DNA from: Brevundimonas aveniformis DSM 17977
Lineage (GTDB): Bacteria; Pseudomonadota; Alphaproteobacteria; Caulobacterales; Caulobacteraceae
Length of the DNA stretch: 64,000 bases
Direction of reading: 5' to 3'
NCBI RefSeq assembly: GCF_000428765.1
Contig: NZ_AUAO01000003.1
Span: 186,001-250,000, forward strand
The translations under genes and the position numbers were made by a program. Positions 29,341 to 37,968 of the stretch are shown in pieces. Each line of letters starts with the position of its first letter. The first letter of the stretch is position 1. The notes below the pieces were generated by a model. The model did no database searches and was not told where the DNA came from. It was given only the letters and a program-made list of their open reading frames with translations.

Positions 29341-29613
29341 TTACTTCACCACATAGGGCAGGAGCGCCAGGAAGCGGGCGCGCTTGATGGCCTTGGCCAG
29401 CTCACGCTGCTTCTTCTGGCTGACAGCCGTGATCCGCGAGGGGACGATCTTGCCGCGCTCGGAGATGTAGCGTTGCAGGAGCTTGACGTCCTTGTAGTCG
29501 ATCTTCGGAGCGTCCGGCCCGGTGAACGGGCAAACCTTGCGGCGGCGGTGGAAGGGACGGCGGGCCGGCGTATTGCCGACGGGCGCGCCCGGAGTGGGGG
29601 TCACATCAGTCAT
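29341..29613 (-). CDS. rpsR: 30S ribosomal protein S18
   Basis: 90 residues. The core begins near [22 protein letters not shown], then [21 protein letters not shown], with a basic end. It binds S6 on the 30S platform. The 18-residue Pro/Thr-rich N-terminal part is longer than the E. coli protein. It lies between rpsF and rplI with 10-bp and 1-bp gaps. Confidence 0.97.
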   Translation of the reverse strand: MTDVTPTPGAPVGNTPARRPFHRRRKVCPFTGPDAPKIDYKDVKLLQRYISERGKIVPSRITAVSQKKQRELAKAIKRARFLALLPYVVK

Positions 29614-29623
29614 CTATCTTGCC

Positions 29624-30007
29624 TCAGGCCGCATCATCAAAGCCGGTGCGCGGGCCACGCTCGCGCTCGCGCTCGCGTTCACGCTCACGGCGCGCCAGGA
29701 TCGGAGACAGCTCGAGATCGAGCTCTTCCACACGAATGGTCATGTAGCGCAGCACGTCTTCATTGATCGACAGCTGGCGCTCCATCTCCTTGACCGCATC
29801 CGCCGGGGCGTTGAGGGCGAGGAGAGAATAGTGACCCTTGCGGTTCTTCTTGATGCGGTAGGTCAGGTTACGAAGACCCCAGTATTCGATCTTGGCGACG
29901 GAACCGCCGCGCTCTTCGATCAGGGCCTTGATTTGGTCGTTCAGCGCCTCGGCCTGCTGGGCAGAGATGTCCTGGCGCGAAATGACCACGTGCTCATAAA
30001 GAGCCAT
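29624..30007 (-). CDS. rpsF: 30S ribosomal protein S6
   Basis: 127 residues. [15 protein letters not shown] and [22 protein letters not shown] are diagnostic. The C-terminus carries an Arg followed by five Arg-Glu pairs, then [10 protein letters not shown]. It is a charged tail built from a repeated hexanucleotide (29655-29690). I chose ATG 30007 because the family begins there; the upstream 57 in-frame codons look non-coding. It is the first gene of the operon, with a possible S6:S18 autoregulatory hairpin in the leader. Confidence 0.96.
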   Translation of the reverse strand: MALYEHVVISRQDISAQQAEALNDQIKALIEERGGSVAKIEYWGLRNLTYRIKKNRKGHYSLLALNAPADAVKEMERQLSINEDVLRYMTIRVEELDLELSPILARRERERERERERGPRTGFDDAA

Positions 30008-30038
30008 GGGCAGGTGCTCCCGATATGGACGACGGCGG

Positions 30039-30066
30039 CGGATCGCGGCGGAAGACCGCAAGTCCG
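30039..30066 (-). promoter_or_regulatory. Possible S6:S18-binding leader hairpin of rpsF
   Basis: In the rpsF 5' leader (minus strand) CGGA-CTT-GCGG-TCTT-CCGC-CGCGA-TCCG can fold into two stacked helices with an asymmetric internal loop containing CCG/GCG bases, 32 nt before the ATG. Many bacteria carry an S6:S18-binding mRNA motif with a CCG-containing bulge at this place. I cannot confirm a match to the covariance model. Confidence 0.3.
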
Positions 30067-30277
30067 ACGATGGCTCCCGGGGCGGCGGTGAGGGACGATT
30101 TCCCCTACCCATTGATACTCCGCGTCCGGGACCGGCGTCCTGGAAAGGCGCGGCTAATAAGGGATAACGGCTTGCCATGCAAGGCGCAGATCACATGAGA
30201 CGGCCCCTGTGCTTGCAGGTCGCCGGCCCTTGCGCCCTCATCGCGAGTGGGTCATCACTCACGACAGGGGAAGTTGC

Positions 30278-30979
30278 ATGCGCGCTGTCGGTCTCGTTTT
30301 ACTCGTTCTGGCCCTGTTTGTCGGCGTTCCGGCCCAGGCCCAAAGCCGCGCCGAGCCCAGCACTCGGGCTCGCGAACTGGCGACGGAGTATGTCGAAGTG
30401 CTCAATCTCGAGCGCCTGGTGCAAGAACTCTATGCCGGCATGAGTGACGCTGTGCCTGAGTGGGAGCGATTGCAGCGCGAGATCGTCGGAACGACCAAGG
30501 GTGAAACGATGACCTCGCCCATGCCGACCTTTAACCAGGAACTCGACATGGAAGTCCTGCGTCCCTTTCTTGAGATCATTGAAGGCCTCCTGATCGAAAC
30601 GCATGCGCGGACCTATTCAGAAGCCCAGCTCGCGGCGCTTATTCGGTTCCACGAGTCGCGTGGGGGGGCTGAAATCCTCGCGCAAAGGGATGATTTCGTC
30701 GTCAATCTGATGACCGTCATCCTGGAAAGCCTTCCAGATATCCGTGAGCAACTGGGCTTCCCGGAAGCCGCCGACGACACCACGGTCTATCCGATCGAGC
30801 CTGACCTGCCGACGCGCCGTATGGACTTGGGGTCGCGAGGGGCCGAGGGCTTGTCTGTATCGGACATTCAATCGGGGCTAGGCGATACCGATGCTGCCGA
30901 CGACGCGGCTCTCGCGGCGATAATCGCGGCCGAGGCGGCAGTACTGGCCGGCGGCGCGGCAGCTGTAGATCCGCAGTAG
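30278..30979 (+). CDS. DUF2059 domain exported protein
   Basis: 233 residues with a signal peptide ending AQAQ. A DUF2059-type helical domain follows: ELATEYVEVLNLERLVQELYAGM at the start and AQLAALIRFHESRGGAEIL in the middle. The C-terminus is a disordered Asp/Ala-rich tail. It is predicted periplasmic with unknown function. I chose ATG 30278, preceded by AGGGGAAG, because it gives a proper signal peptide; the 30209 start adds a non-hydrophobic lead. Confidence 0.8.
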   Translation: MRAVGLVLLVLALFVGVPAQAQSRAEPSTRARELATEYVEVLNLERLVQELYAGMSDAVPEWERLQREIVGTTKGETMTSPMPTFNQELDMEVLRPFLEIIEGLLIETHARTYSEAQLAALIRFHESRGGAEILAQRDDFVVNLMTVILESLPDIREQLGFPEAADDTTVYPIEPDLPTRRMDLGSRGAEGLSVSDIQSGLGDTDAADDAALAAIIAAEAAVLAGGAAAVDPQ

Positions 30980-31047
30980 CTCGGCTTGCCGCCTTGTAGC
31001 TGACGGCCTAAGCCTGCGACGCGATTCAGCGGCTTGGTGAGGATCAG

Positions 31048-31992
31048 ATGAGCTTGGCGTTTCTCTTTCCGGGGCAGGGCAGTCAGGCTGTCGGCATGGG
31101 GCAGGGCTTGATCGAGGCCTTCTCGGTGGCGCGCGAGGTCTTTCAGGAGGTCGATGACGCCCTGGGCCAGAAGCTGTCAGCCCTGATGAAGGACGGACCT
31201 GAGGACCAACTGACCCTGACGGAGAACGCCCAGCCGGCCCTGATGGCGGTGTCGGTGGCGTTGGCGCGGGTGCTGGACCGGGATTTCGGCGTCTCCATGG
31301 ACCGCGCGGCATTCGCGGCGGGCCATTCGCTGGGGCAGTATTCGGCGCTGTGCGCGGCGGGGGCGATCTCGATGTCGGACACGGCGCGGCTGCTGAAGTT
31401 GCGCGGTCAGGCGATGCAGCGGGCCGTGCCGGTGGGCGAGGGTGCCATGGCGTCTCTGATCGGGCCGAAGTCGGATCTGGCGCTGGCGGAGGCCGCGGCC
31501 AAGGCTGGGTCGGCAGCAGGCGTCTGCGTCGTAGCCAATGACAATAACGCCGGCAATATTGTGATTTCGGGCACCAAGGCGGGGGTTGATCTGGCGATCG
31601 AGAAGGCCAAGGAGCTGGGCGCGCGGGCGATCCCGTTGAATGTCTCGGCACCCTTCCACAGTCCGTTGATGCAGCCCGCAGCCGATGAAATGGCCGAGGC
31701 CCTGGCGGGTGCCGGTATATCGGTGCCGGTCATTCCTATCGTCGACAATGTGACGGCGCGGCCCGAAAGCGACCCGGAGGCGATCCGGCGGTTGCTGGTT
31801 GAACAGGTGACCGGGAGGGTGCGCTGGCGCGAGAGTATGGAATGGATGGCGGGCGAGGGCGGCGTGACGCGCTTCGCCGAGCTGGGTTCGGGCAAGGTTC
31901 TGACCGGCATGGCCAAACGGATCGCGCCGGACGCTGAGGCGGTGGCACTGAACGGACCGGAAGACATTGAAGCGTTTGCGAAAACGCTCTGA
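31048..31992 (+). CDS. fabD: Malonyl-CoA:ACP transacylase
   Basis: 314 residues. It transfers malonyl groups to acyl carrier protein for fatty-acid elongation. The active serine is in AGHSLGQYSAL (about residue 92) with upstream FPGQGSQAVGMG and the catalytic His in VSAPFHSPLM. It is the first gene of fabD-fabG-acpP-fabF. A GGTGAGGATCAG ribosome-binding site lies just ahead. Confidence 0.98.
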   Translation: MSLAFLFPGQGSQAVGMGQGLIEAFSVAREVFQEVDDALGQKLSALMKDGPEDQLTLTENAQPALMAVSVALARVLDRDFGVSMDRAAFAAGHSLGQYSALCAAGAISMSDTARLLKLRGQAMQRAVPVGEGAMASLIGPKSDLALAEAAAKAGSAAGVCVVANDNNAGNIVISGTKAGVDLAIEKAKELGARAIPLNVSAPFHSPLMQPAADEMAEALAGAGISVPVIPIVDNVTARPESDPEAIRRLLVEQVTGRVRWRESMEWMAGEGGVTRFAELGSGKVLTGMAKRIAPDAEAVALNGPEDIEAFAKTL

Positions 31993-32003
31993 GGGAGACG
32001 AAG

Positions 32004-32744
32004 ATGTTCAATCTTGAAGGCAAGACCGCACTGGTGACTGGCGCGACGGGCGGCATCGGTGGGGCGGTGGCCCGCGCGCTGCACGCGCAAGGGGCGACCG
32101 TCGTTCTGTCCGGCACGCGCGCCAATGTGCTGGAAGAGCTCAAGGCCGAGTTGGGAGATCGCGCCCACTATGCAACCTGCAATCTGTCGGACCCGGAAAG
32201 TGTCGATAACCTTGTGCCTGCGGCGGAAGAGGCCGCGGGTGCCGGGCTGGACATTCTGGTGGCCAACGCTGGTATCACGCGCGACGGTCTGCTGATGCGG
32301 ATGAAGGACGAAGACTTCTCCGATGTGATCCGCATCAATCTAGAGAGCTATTTTCGGCTGAGCCGGGCGGTCATGCGCGGCATGATGAAACGCCGGGCAG
32401 GTCGAATCATCGGGGTAACCTCGGTTGTCGGCGTCACGGGCAATCCCGGCCAAACGAACTATTCGGCTTCAAAAGCCGGCATGATCGGCTTTTCAAAGTC
32501 GCTGGCCCAGGAGGTGGCAAGCCGCGGAATCACGGTGAATTGCATCGCGCCCGGCTTCATTGCCAGCCCCATGACCGACGTGCTGAACGACCAGCAGAAG
32601 GACGCCATCATGGGCTCCATTCCGGCTGGACGGTTGGGAACCGGCGACGAGATCGCGGCGGCGGCCTGCTATCTAGCCAGCGACGAAGCGGCCTACGTCA
32701 CAGGACAGACCCTGCATGTGAACGGCGGGATGGCGATGATCTAG
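32004..32744 (+). CDS. fabG: 3-oxoacyl-ACP reductase
   Basis: 246-residue short-chain dehydrogenase that reduces 3-ketoacyl-ACP with NADPH. TGATGGIGGAVAR is the cofactor loop, NAGITRDGLLMRMKDEDF follows, and YSASKAG holds the catalytic Tyr/Lys. The C-terminal GQTLHVNGGMAMI is family-typical. It lies 11 bp after fabD. Confidence 0.98.
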   Translation: MFNLEGKTALVTGATGGIGGAVARALHAQGATVVLSGTRANVLEELKAELGDRAHYATCNLSDPESVDNLVPAAEEAAGAGLDILVANAGITRDGLLMRMKDEDFSDVIRINLESYFRLSRAVMRGMMKRRAGRIIGVTSVVGVTGNPGQTNYSASKAGMIGFSKSLAQEVASRGITVNCIAPGFIASPMTDVLNDQQKDAIMGSIPAGRLGTGDEIAAAACYLASDEAAYVTGQTLHVNGGMAMI

Positions 32745-32886
32745 GCTCTTCCCAAGCGGAAGGACTGTGCTAAAGGCCCGCAACCGACCCCAACCCGCGC
32801 TGTTATGACTTGCGAAAGCGACGCCGTGGGCCTAGGGCAGGATTGAATCAAACGCCGCTCTGGCGGCAGCAGACAGAGAGACACCC

Positions 32887-33123
32887 ATGTCCGATATTCT
32901 CGAGCGCGTCCGCAAGATCGTCATCGAGCACCTTGACGCCGACCCGGACAAGGTCACGGAAAAAGCCTCCTTCATCGACGACCTGGGCGCCGACTCGCTC
33001 GACAACGTCGAGCTGGTCATGGCCTTCGAAGAAGAGTTCGACATCGAGATCCCGGATGACGCCGCCGAGCACATCCAGACCGTCGGCGATGCCGTGAAGT
33101 TCATCTCGGAGAAGTCGGCCTAA
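32887..33123 (+). CDS. acpP: Acyl carrier protein
   Basis: 78 residues, strongly acidic. The phosphopantetheine serine lies in [18 protein letters not shown] (about residue 37). It carries acyl chains during fatty-acid and lipid A synthesis. It has its own 142-bp upstream region and a strong terminator, so it is probably transcribed separately and highly. Confidence 0.98.
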   Translation: MSDILERVRKIVIEHLDADPDKVTEKASFIDDLGADSLDNVELVMAFEEEFDIEIPDDAAEHIQTVGDAVKFISEKSA

Positions 33124-33151
33124 GCCGCTTCGATCTTCGAGCAAGAGATTG

Positions 33152-33189
33152 CGACCGTCCGGGGCCACCCGGGCGGTCGTTTTTCGTTT
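33152..33189 (+). terminator. Rho-independent terminator of acpP
   Basis: 11-bp stem CGACCGTCCGG/CCGGGCGGTCG (33152-33162 with 33169-33179, one G-U pair) followed by TTTTTCGTTT. Confidence 0.9.
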
Positions 33190-33263
33190 GGCACCAAGGC
33201 CTAGCCGTGCGGCCCGGCGGACTTTATGTTCGCCGTGGAGATTCAACTGAGGCAGGAGCCGCC

Positions 33264-34544
33264 ATGCGCCGCGTCGTCGTCACGGGCATCGGATTGCTGA
33301 CCCCGCTGGGTGCGGGGCGCGAGATCACCTGGAAGCGAATTCTGGAAGGCCAGTCGGGCATCGGCCAGATCACCTGTTTTGACCCTGAGGGCTACGGCTG
33401 CACCATCGCGGGCGAAATCCCGAGCGTTGACGGGCGGGGCGGCGGCGGACCGGACGTCGAAGGCTCGTTCGATCCCGAAAAGGTGCTGTCGTCCAAGGAG
33501 CGTAAGCGGGTCGACGACTTCATCATCTACGCCATCGCCGCCGCCGATGAGGCCCTTGATGATGCCAACTGGCACCCCGAGAGCGAAGAGGACAAAGAAC
33601 GCACCGGCGTCATGATCGGTTCGGGGATCGGAGGCCTCGGCCCGGTTGCCGATACGGCCATCAAGCTGAAAGAGGAGGGGCCGCGCCGGATTAGCCCGTT
33701 CTTCATCCCCTCGGCCCTGATCAATCTGGCCAGCGGCCAGGTGTCGATCCGGCACGGGCTGAAGGGACCGAACCATGCGGTGGTGACGGCCTGCGCCACC
33801 GGGGCCCACGCCATCGGCGACGCGGCGCGGCTGATTTCCTACGGCGACGCAGACGTCATGGTGGCCGGCGGGGCGGAAAGCTCCATCGTGCCGATCGGGG
33901 TGGCCGGCTTCGTCGCCTGCCGGGCGCTGTGCACCAGCTATAATGAGACGCCTGAGAAGGCCTCGCGACCCTATGACCGGGGCCGGGACGGCTTTGTCAT
34001 GGGCGAGGGTGCCGGGATCCTGGTGCTGGAGGAGTATGAGCACGCCAAGGCGCGCGGAGCCAAGATCTACGCCGAGGTAGCGGGCTATGGCCTGTCGGGC
34101 GACGCCTATCACATCACCGCCCCCTCTGAAGACGGTGACGGTGGCTTCCGGGCGATGAAGGCGGCCCTGAAGAACGCTGGATTGGAGGCGTCGGACATTG
34201 ATTACGTCAACGCCCATGGCACCTCGACCATGGCGGACGGGATTGAGTTGCGGGCCGTCGAGCGGCTGTTGGGCGATCAGGCGAAGACTGCCGCGATGTC
34301 GTCGACCAAGTCCATGACCGGGCATCTGCTGGGAGCGGCCGGCGCGATTGAGGCCGCCTTCAGTGTGCTGGCGATCCGCGATCAGGTCGCACCACCGACG
34401 ATCAATCTGGAGGACCCGGAGTTCGAGACGCCACTCGATCTATGCGCCAATGCGGCGAAACCGATGGCGATTGACGTGGCAATGTCGAATTCCTTCGGCT
34501 TTGGCGGCACCAATGCCGCGGTCATCTTCAAGAAGATTGCATGA
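33264..34544 (+). CDS. fabF: 3-oxoacyl-ACP synthase II
   Basis: 426-residue condensing enzyme that elongates acyl-ACP. The active cysteine is in VVTACATGAHAIGDA (about residue 175). Histidines lie in NAHGTST and SMTGHLLGAAGA. I chose ATG 33264: GGCAGGAG precedes it and the product starts MRRVVVTGIGLLTPLG, as the family does. The mltG start overlaps its stop. Confidence 0.97.
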   Translation: MRRVVVTGIGLLTPLGAGREITWKRILEGQSGIGQITCFDPEGYGCTIAGEIPSVDGRGGGGPDVEGSFDPEKVLSSKERKRVDDFIIYAIAAADEALDDANWHPESEEDKERTGVMIGSGIGGLGPVADTAIKLKEEGPRRISPFFIPSALINLASGQVSIRHGLKGPNHAVVTACATGAHAIGDAARLISYGDADVMVAGGAESSIVPIGVAGFVACRALCTSYNETPEKASRPYDRGRDGFVMGEGAGILVLEEYEHAKARGAKIYAEVAGYGLSGDAYHITAPSEDGDGGFRAMKAALKNAGLEASDIDYVNAHGTSTMADGIELRAVERLLGDQAKTAAMSSTKSMTGHLLGAAGAIEAAFSVLAIRDQVAPPTINLEDPEFETPLDLCANAAKPMAIDVAMSNSFGFGGTNAAVIFKKIA

Positions 34545-35626
34545 GTGGTTCAGCGTTGAAGGCGGGCGTGCTGAGTGCCCTGGCAACGGCGGCGCTCTTG
34601 CTGATCGCGGCCCTGGCCTGGGGCTTTGCCAGCTATACGTCGGACGGGCCGGCGGCTCGCCAGGGCGACGACACCGTCGTCGTTCTGCGTTCGGGAGCCG
34701 GGGTCAGTGAGATCGCCGGCACCTTGGCTGAGGCCGGTGTCGTCCGATCCGCGACGGCCTTTCGTGTCGCTGCACAGCTGACGGGGGCGGATCGAGGGCT
34801 ACGCGCCGGAGAGTATCGGATTGAAAGCCGCGCCTCTCTGGCCGAGGTCCTGGAGACGCTTCGGTCCGGCGACGTGGCTCGGCACTTCGTCACCATCCCG
34901 GAAGGGTGGTCGGTGGCCCAGGCCATCGACATTCTGAATGCGGAGGAGGTGCTGACCGGAACGATCGACGAGATCCCGGCAGAAGGGTCGCTGTTGCCGG
35001 ATACCTACGAGGTAACCCGTGGCGAAACGCGGCAGTCGGTGATTGCGCGGATGCAGGCGGCGCAGGTCGCCCTGATGGAAGAACTCTGGCCGACCCGTGC
35101 CCAGGGCCTTCCGTTCTCGACGCCCGAACAGGCGGTGATTCTCGCCTCGGTCGTTGAAAAAGAGACGGGGCTTGCCGAAGAACGGCCTCGGGTTGCGGCT
35201 GTTTTTGTCAACCGGATGCGGTTGGGCATGCGCCTGGAGAGCGATCCAACGGTCGTCTACGGTGTGTCTGGCGGACGGCCTCTGGGCCGGGGGCTGCGTC
35301 GATCCGAACTGGCGCGTCAAACGCCCTACAACACCTACCAGATCACCGGCTTGCCGCCGACGCCGATCGCCAATCCCGGGCGTCAGGCGATTGAGGCCGT
35401 GCTCAATCCGCCGGCCACGCGCGACCTGTTCTTTGTGGCGGACGGGACCGGAGGGCATATCTTCGCGCCTAGCTACCAAGAGCATCTGCAAAACGTCGCC
35501 CGCTGGCGGCAGATTGAGCGCGCGCGCGCCGCGGTGCCGGGCGAAGCCGTGGCGACGCCTGAATCGCCGGCTAGCCCGTCCGCCCCGAGCGAGGGTGCCG
35601 CGGCTGACCAAACCTCGGTGCCATGA
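34541..35626 (+). CDS. mltG: Endolytic peptidoglycan transglycosylase MltG
   Basis: 361 residues: an N-terminal transmembrane helix (about 10-30), a LysM-like region and the MltG/YceG domain. The catalytic glutamate lies in ASVVEKETGLAEERP (about residue 207), followed by VAAVFVNRM and LESDPTVVYG. It cuts nascent glycan strands to release them from synthesis. It ends in a Pro/Ala-rich periplasmic tail. The ATG overlaps the fabF stop (ATGA), and its stop overlaps yicC. Confidence 0.95.
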   Translation: MSGSALKAGVLSALATAALLLIAALAWGFASYTSDGPAARQGDDTVVVLRSGAGVSEIAGTLAEAGVVRSATAFRVAAQLTGADRGLRAGEYRIESRASLAEVLETLRSGDVARHFVTIPEGWSVAQAIDILNAEEVLTGTIDEIPAEGSLLPDTYEVTRGETRQSVIARMQAAQVALMEELWPTRAQGLPFSTPEQAVILASVVEKETGLAEERPRVAAVFVNRMRLGMRLESDPTVVYGVSGGRPLGRGLRRSELARQTPYNTYQITGLPPTPIANPGRQAIEAVLNPPATRDLFFVADGTGGHIFAPSYQEHLQNVARWRQIERARAAVPGEAVATPESPASPSAPSEGAAADQTSVP

Positions 35627-36504
35627 GCCTCCCCCTCTCGGGTATGACGGGGTTTGGGCGTGCCGAGGGCGCGCTGGGCGACTGGGCCTGGACAGTCGAG
35701 GTCCGCTCGGTCAACGGACGGTCGCTGGAGGTAAGAGCCAAGACCCCGCTGGGGTTCGAAGGCATGGACCGACAGGTGCGTGAAGCGGCCCAGAGCCGGT
35801 TTCAGCGCGGTCAGATTGGCGCGACTATTCTGACCCGTCGATCCGAGCAGTCCCTCGAATTTAAGATCAATCAGCCCGTGTTGGACGCCTATCTGGCGGC
35901 CGCAGAGGTGTTGGTTTCTAAGGGCGCTCAGCCTCCGCGCGCCGATGGGCTTCTGTCACTGCGCGGGGTGGTCGAGGCGTCCGACACGGACGACGCGGAT
36001 CTGAGCCAGGTTCATTCGGCGGTGTTGGCCAGTCTGGCGAACGCAATGGATGGCTTGCTGGAGGCCCGGCGAGACGAGGGGGCCCGGCTCAAGCCGTTGA
36101 TCGAGGGATTCCTCGATCAGATTGAAGCCTTGACCCAGCAGGCCCGTGCGGAGGCCGAGGCTCAGACGACGGCCATCCGCGAGCGTTTTGCCCGGCGTGT
36201 CGAGGAACTGACGGACGGATCGGCGGGCCTGGAGGAGCGCGTTTTCCAAGAGGCGGCCATCATGGCGGCGCGTGCCGATGTGCGTGAGGAGCTTGATCGC
36301 CTCGATGCTCACACGGCATCGGGCCGTGCGCTTGTCCGCGATGGAGGGAGCGTCGGTCGACGGTTGGACTTTCTGACCCAGGAGTTCCTGCGTGAGGCCA
36401 ACACTTTGTGTTCGAAGTCCGCTACGCTTGCCTTGACCTCGGCAGGCTTGGACCTCAAAGCCACCATCGAGCAACTCAAGGAGCAGGTGCAGAATGTCGA
36501 GTGA
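35623..36504 (+). CDS. YicC family protein (putative endoribonuclease)
   Basis: 293 residues. Start signature MTGFGRAEG and the pattern VEVRSVNGRSLEVR belong to the YicC N-domain. The C-terminal DUF1732 region shows REELDRLDAH...DFLTQEFLREANTLCSKS. Members have been described as RNases. The gene commonly lies next to gmk, as here (11-bp overlap). Confidence 0.93.
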   Translation: MSLPLSGMTGFGRAEGALGDWAWTVEVRSVNGRSLEVRAKTPLGFEGMDRQVREAAQSRFQRGQIGATILTRRSEQSLEFKINQPVLDAYLAAAEVLVSKGAQPPRADGLLSLRGVVEASDTDDADLSQVHSAVLASLANAMDGLLEARRDEGARLKPLIEGFLDQIEALTQQARAEAEAQTTAIRERFARRVEELTDGSAGLEERVFQEAAIMAARADVREELDRLDAHTASGRALVRDGGSVGRRLDFLTQEFLREANTLCSKSATLALTSAGLDLKATIEQLKEQVQNVE

Positions 36505-37153
36505 CGGTCAGGCGAGCCAATCCCCCCGACGCGGCCTGTTGCTGATGGTCGTGGCCCCATCGGGTGTCGGCAAGACCAGTCTGACTCGGCGTCTCATTGC
36601 CGATCACCCGGACCTGCATCTGTCGCTGTCCTATACGACGCGGGAGCCGCGTCCGGGTGAGCACGACGCGCGCGACTATCATTTTGTGGACCGGTCGACC
36701 TTTGATCAGATGGTCGAGGAAGACGCCTTCCTCGAATGGGCCGAGGTCTACGGGAACCGCTACGGTAGCCCCAAGGCTCCGATCATGGCGGCGCTGGAGC
36801 GGGGACAAAGCGCCCTGTTCGATATCGACGACCATGGGGCCAAGACGATTGCGGCCCAACTGCCGGAAGATTCGGTGCTGGTCTATTTGCTGCCGCCGTC
36901 CCTGGCTGAAATGCGGCGTCGCCTGACAGCTAGGTCACAGGATTCCGAGGACGTCATCCGCAAGCGGATTTCGCGGGCCAAGGAAGAGGTGTCCGGCTGG
37001 AATACCTTTGACTACGTCCTGCTCAACGACGATTTTGACCGGGCTTACGCCGACCTGGCGCACATCTTCCATGCCGAGCGCCTGAAGCGGACGCGCAATC
37101 CCTGGGTCGGAGATTTTGTCGGCGGGCTGTTGGCGGAAGAGGTCGAGGGCTAG
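36494..37153 (+). CDS. gmk: Guanylate kinase
   Basis: 219 residues: phosphorylates GMP to GDP with ATP. Walker A is APSGVGKTSL (about residues 20-29). The GMP-binding motif is SYTTREPRPGEHDARDYHFV, and DIDDHGAKTIA is also seen. It shares a CTAG stop with the convergent rsmA. Confidence 0.97.
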   Translation: MSSDGQASQSPRRGLLLMVVAPSGVGKTSLTRRLIADHPDLHLSLSYTTREPRPGEHDARDYHFVDRSTFDQMVEEDAFLEWAEVYGNRYGSPKAPIMAALERGQSALFDIDDHGAKTIAAQLPEDSVLVYLLPPSLAEMRRRLTARSQDSEDVIRKRISRAKEEVSGWNTFDYVLLNDDFDRAYADLAHIFHAERLKRTRNPWVGDFVGGLLAEEVEG

Positions 37154-37968
37154 GACCGGCTGGCCTCGGCCAATCGCAAAAACCCCGCTACACCGATCAC
37201 CTCTGCCCGTGCCTCTGGACTGATGCCGGCCGCTTCGCACAGTGACGCGCCGCCAAGGGACTTCAGGCTGGAGCGGAGCATCTTGCGACGCTGACCAAAC
37301 GCGGCGGCGGTCACCTTCTCGAGGGCCTGTAGCATGCCGGTCGACGGCGGGTCGGGGCGCGGGTCGAGGCGGACGACGGCGGAGGCGACCTTGGGCGGCG
37401 GAGTGAAGGCGCGAGCGGGAAGATCCATGACGACACGTGCCTCGCAAACGGCCTGGGAGATCACGCTGAGCCGACCATAGGCGTCCGACCCCGCCGGCGC
37501 AGCAACGCGGTCAGCGACTTCCTTCTGGAACATCAGGGTCAGGGATTTCGGCCGCCACGGCCCGGTCAGCCATTTGATCAATAGCGGCGTGCCGACATTG
37601 TAGGGCAGGTTGGAAACCAGGTGACCGGTGCGACCCTTGAGCAGCTCCAGCTCGTTCACCTTGAGGGCATCACCCTCAATGACGGTCAGGCGACCGTCGC
37701 AGGAGTCCGCCAGTTCCTGGAGGAGGGGGATAAAGCGCCGGTCCTTCTCGACCACGATGACGTGTTCGGCGTCAGTCTCCAGCAGCGCCCGCGTCAGCCC
37801 GCCCGGCCCCGGGCCGACTTCGATGACCACATCGCCCTCAAAGGGACCGGCCAATCGAGCAATCTTTCGCGTAATATTCAGGTCGAGCAAGAAGTGCTGG
37901 CCGAACCGTTTATCGGCAGACAGGCCATGGGCCTCCAGAACGTCGCGCAGAGGGGCCAGGTCGCTCAT
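37150..37968 (-). CDS. rsmA: 16S rRNA dimethyladenosine transferase
   Basis: 272 residues. It dimethylates two adjacent adenosines at the 3' end of 16S rRNA. Motifs are FGQHFLLD, the SAM loop VVIEVGPGPGGLTRALL and the catalytic NLPYNVGTPLL. It is the last gene of the lptF-to-rsmA minus-strand run and overlaps pdxA by four bases. Confidence 0.97.
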   Translation of the reverse strand: MSDLAPLRDVLEAHGLSADKRFGQHFLLDLNITRKIARLAGPFEGDVVIEVGPGPGGLTRALLETDAEHVIVVEKDRRFIPLLQELADSCDGRLTVIEGDALKVNELELLKGRTGHLVSNLPYNVGTPLLIKWLTGPWRPKSLTLMFQKEVADRVAAPAGSDAYGRLSVISQAVCEARVVMDLPARAFTPPPKVASAVVRLDPRPDPPSTGMLQALEKVTAAAFGQRRKMLRSSLKSLGGASLCEAAGISPEARAEVIGVAGFLRLAEASRS

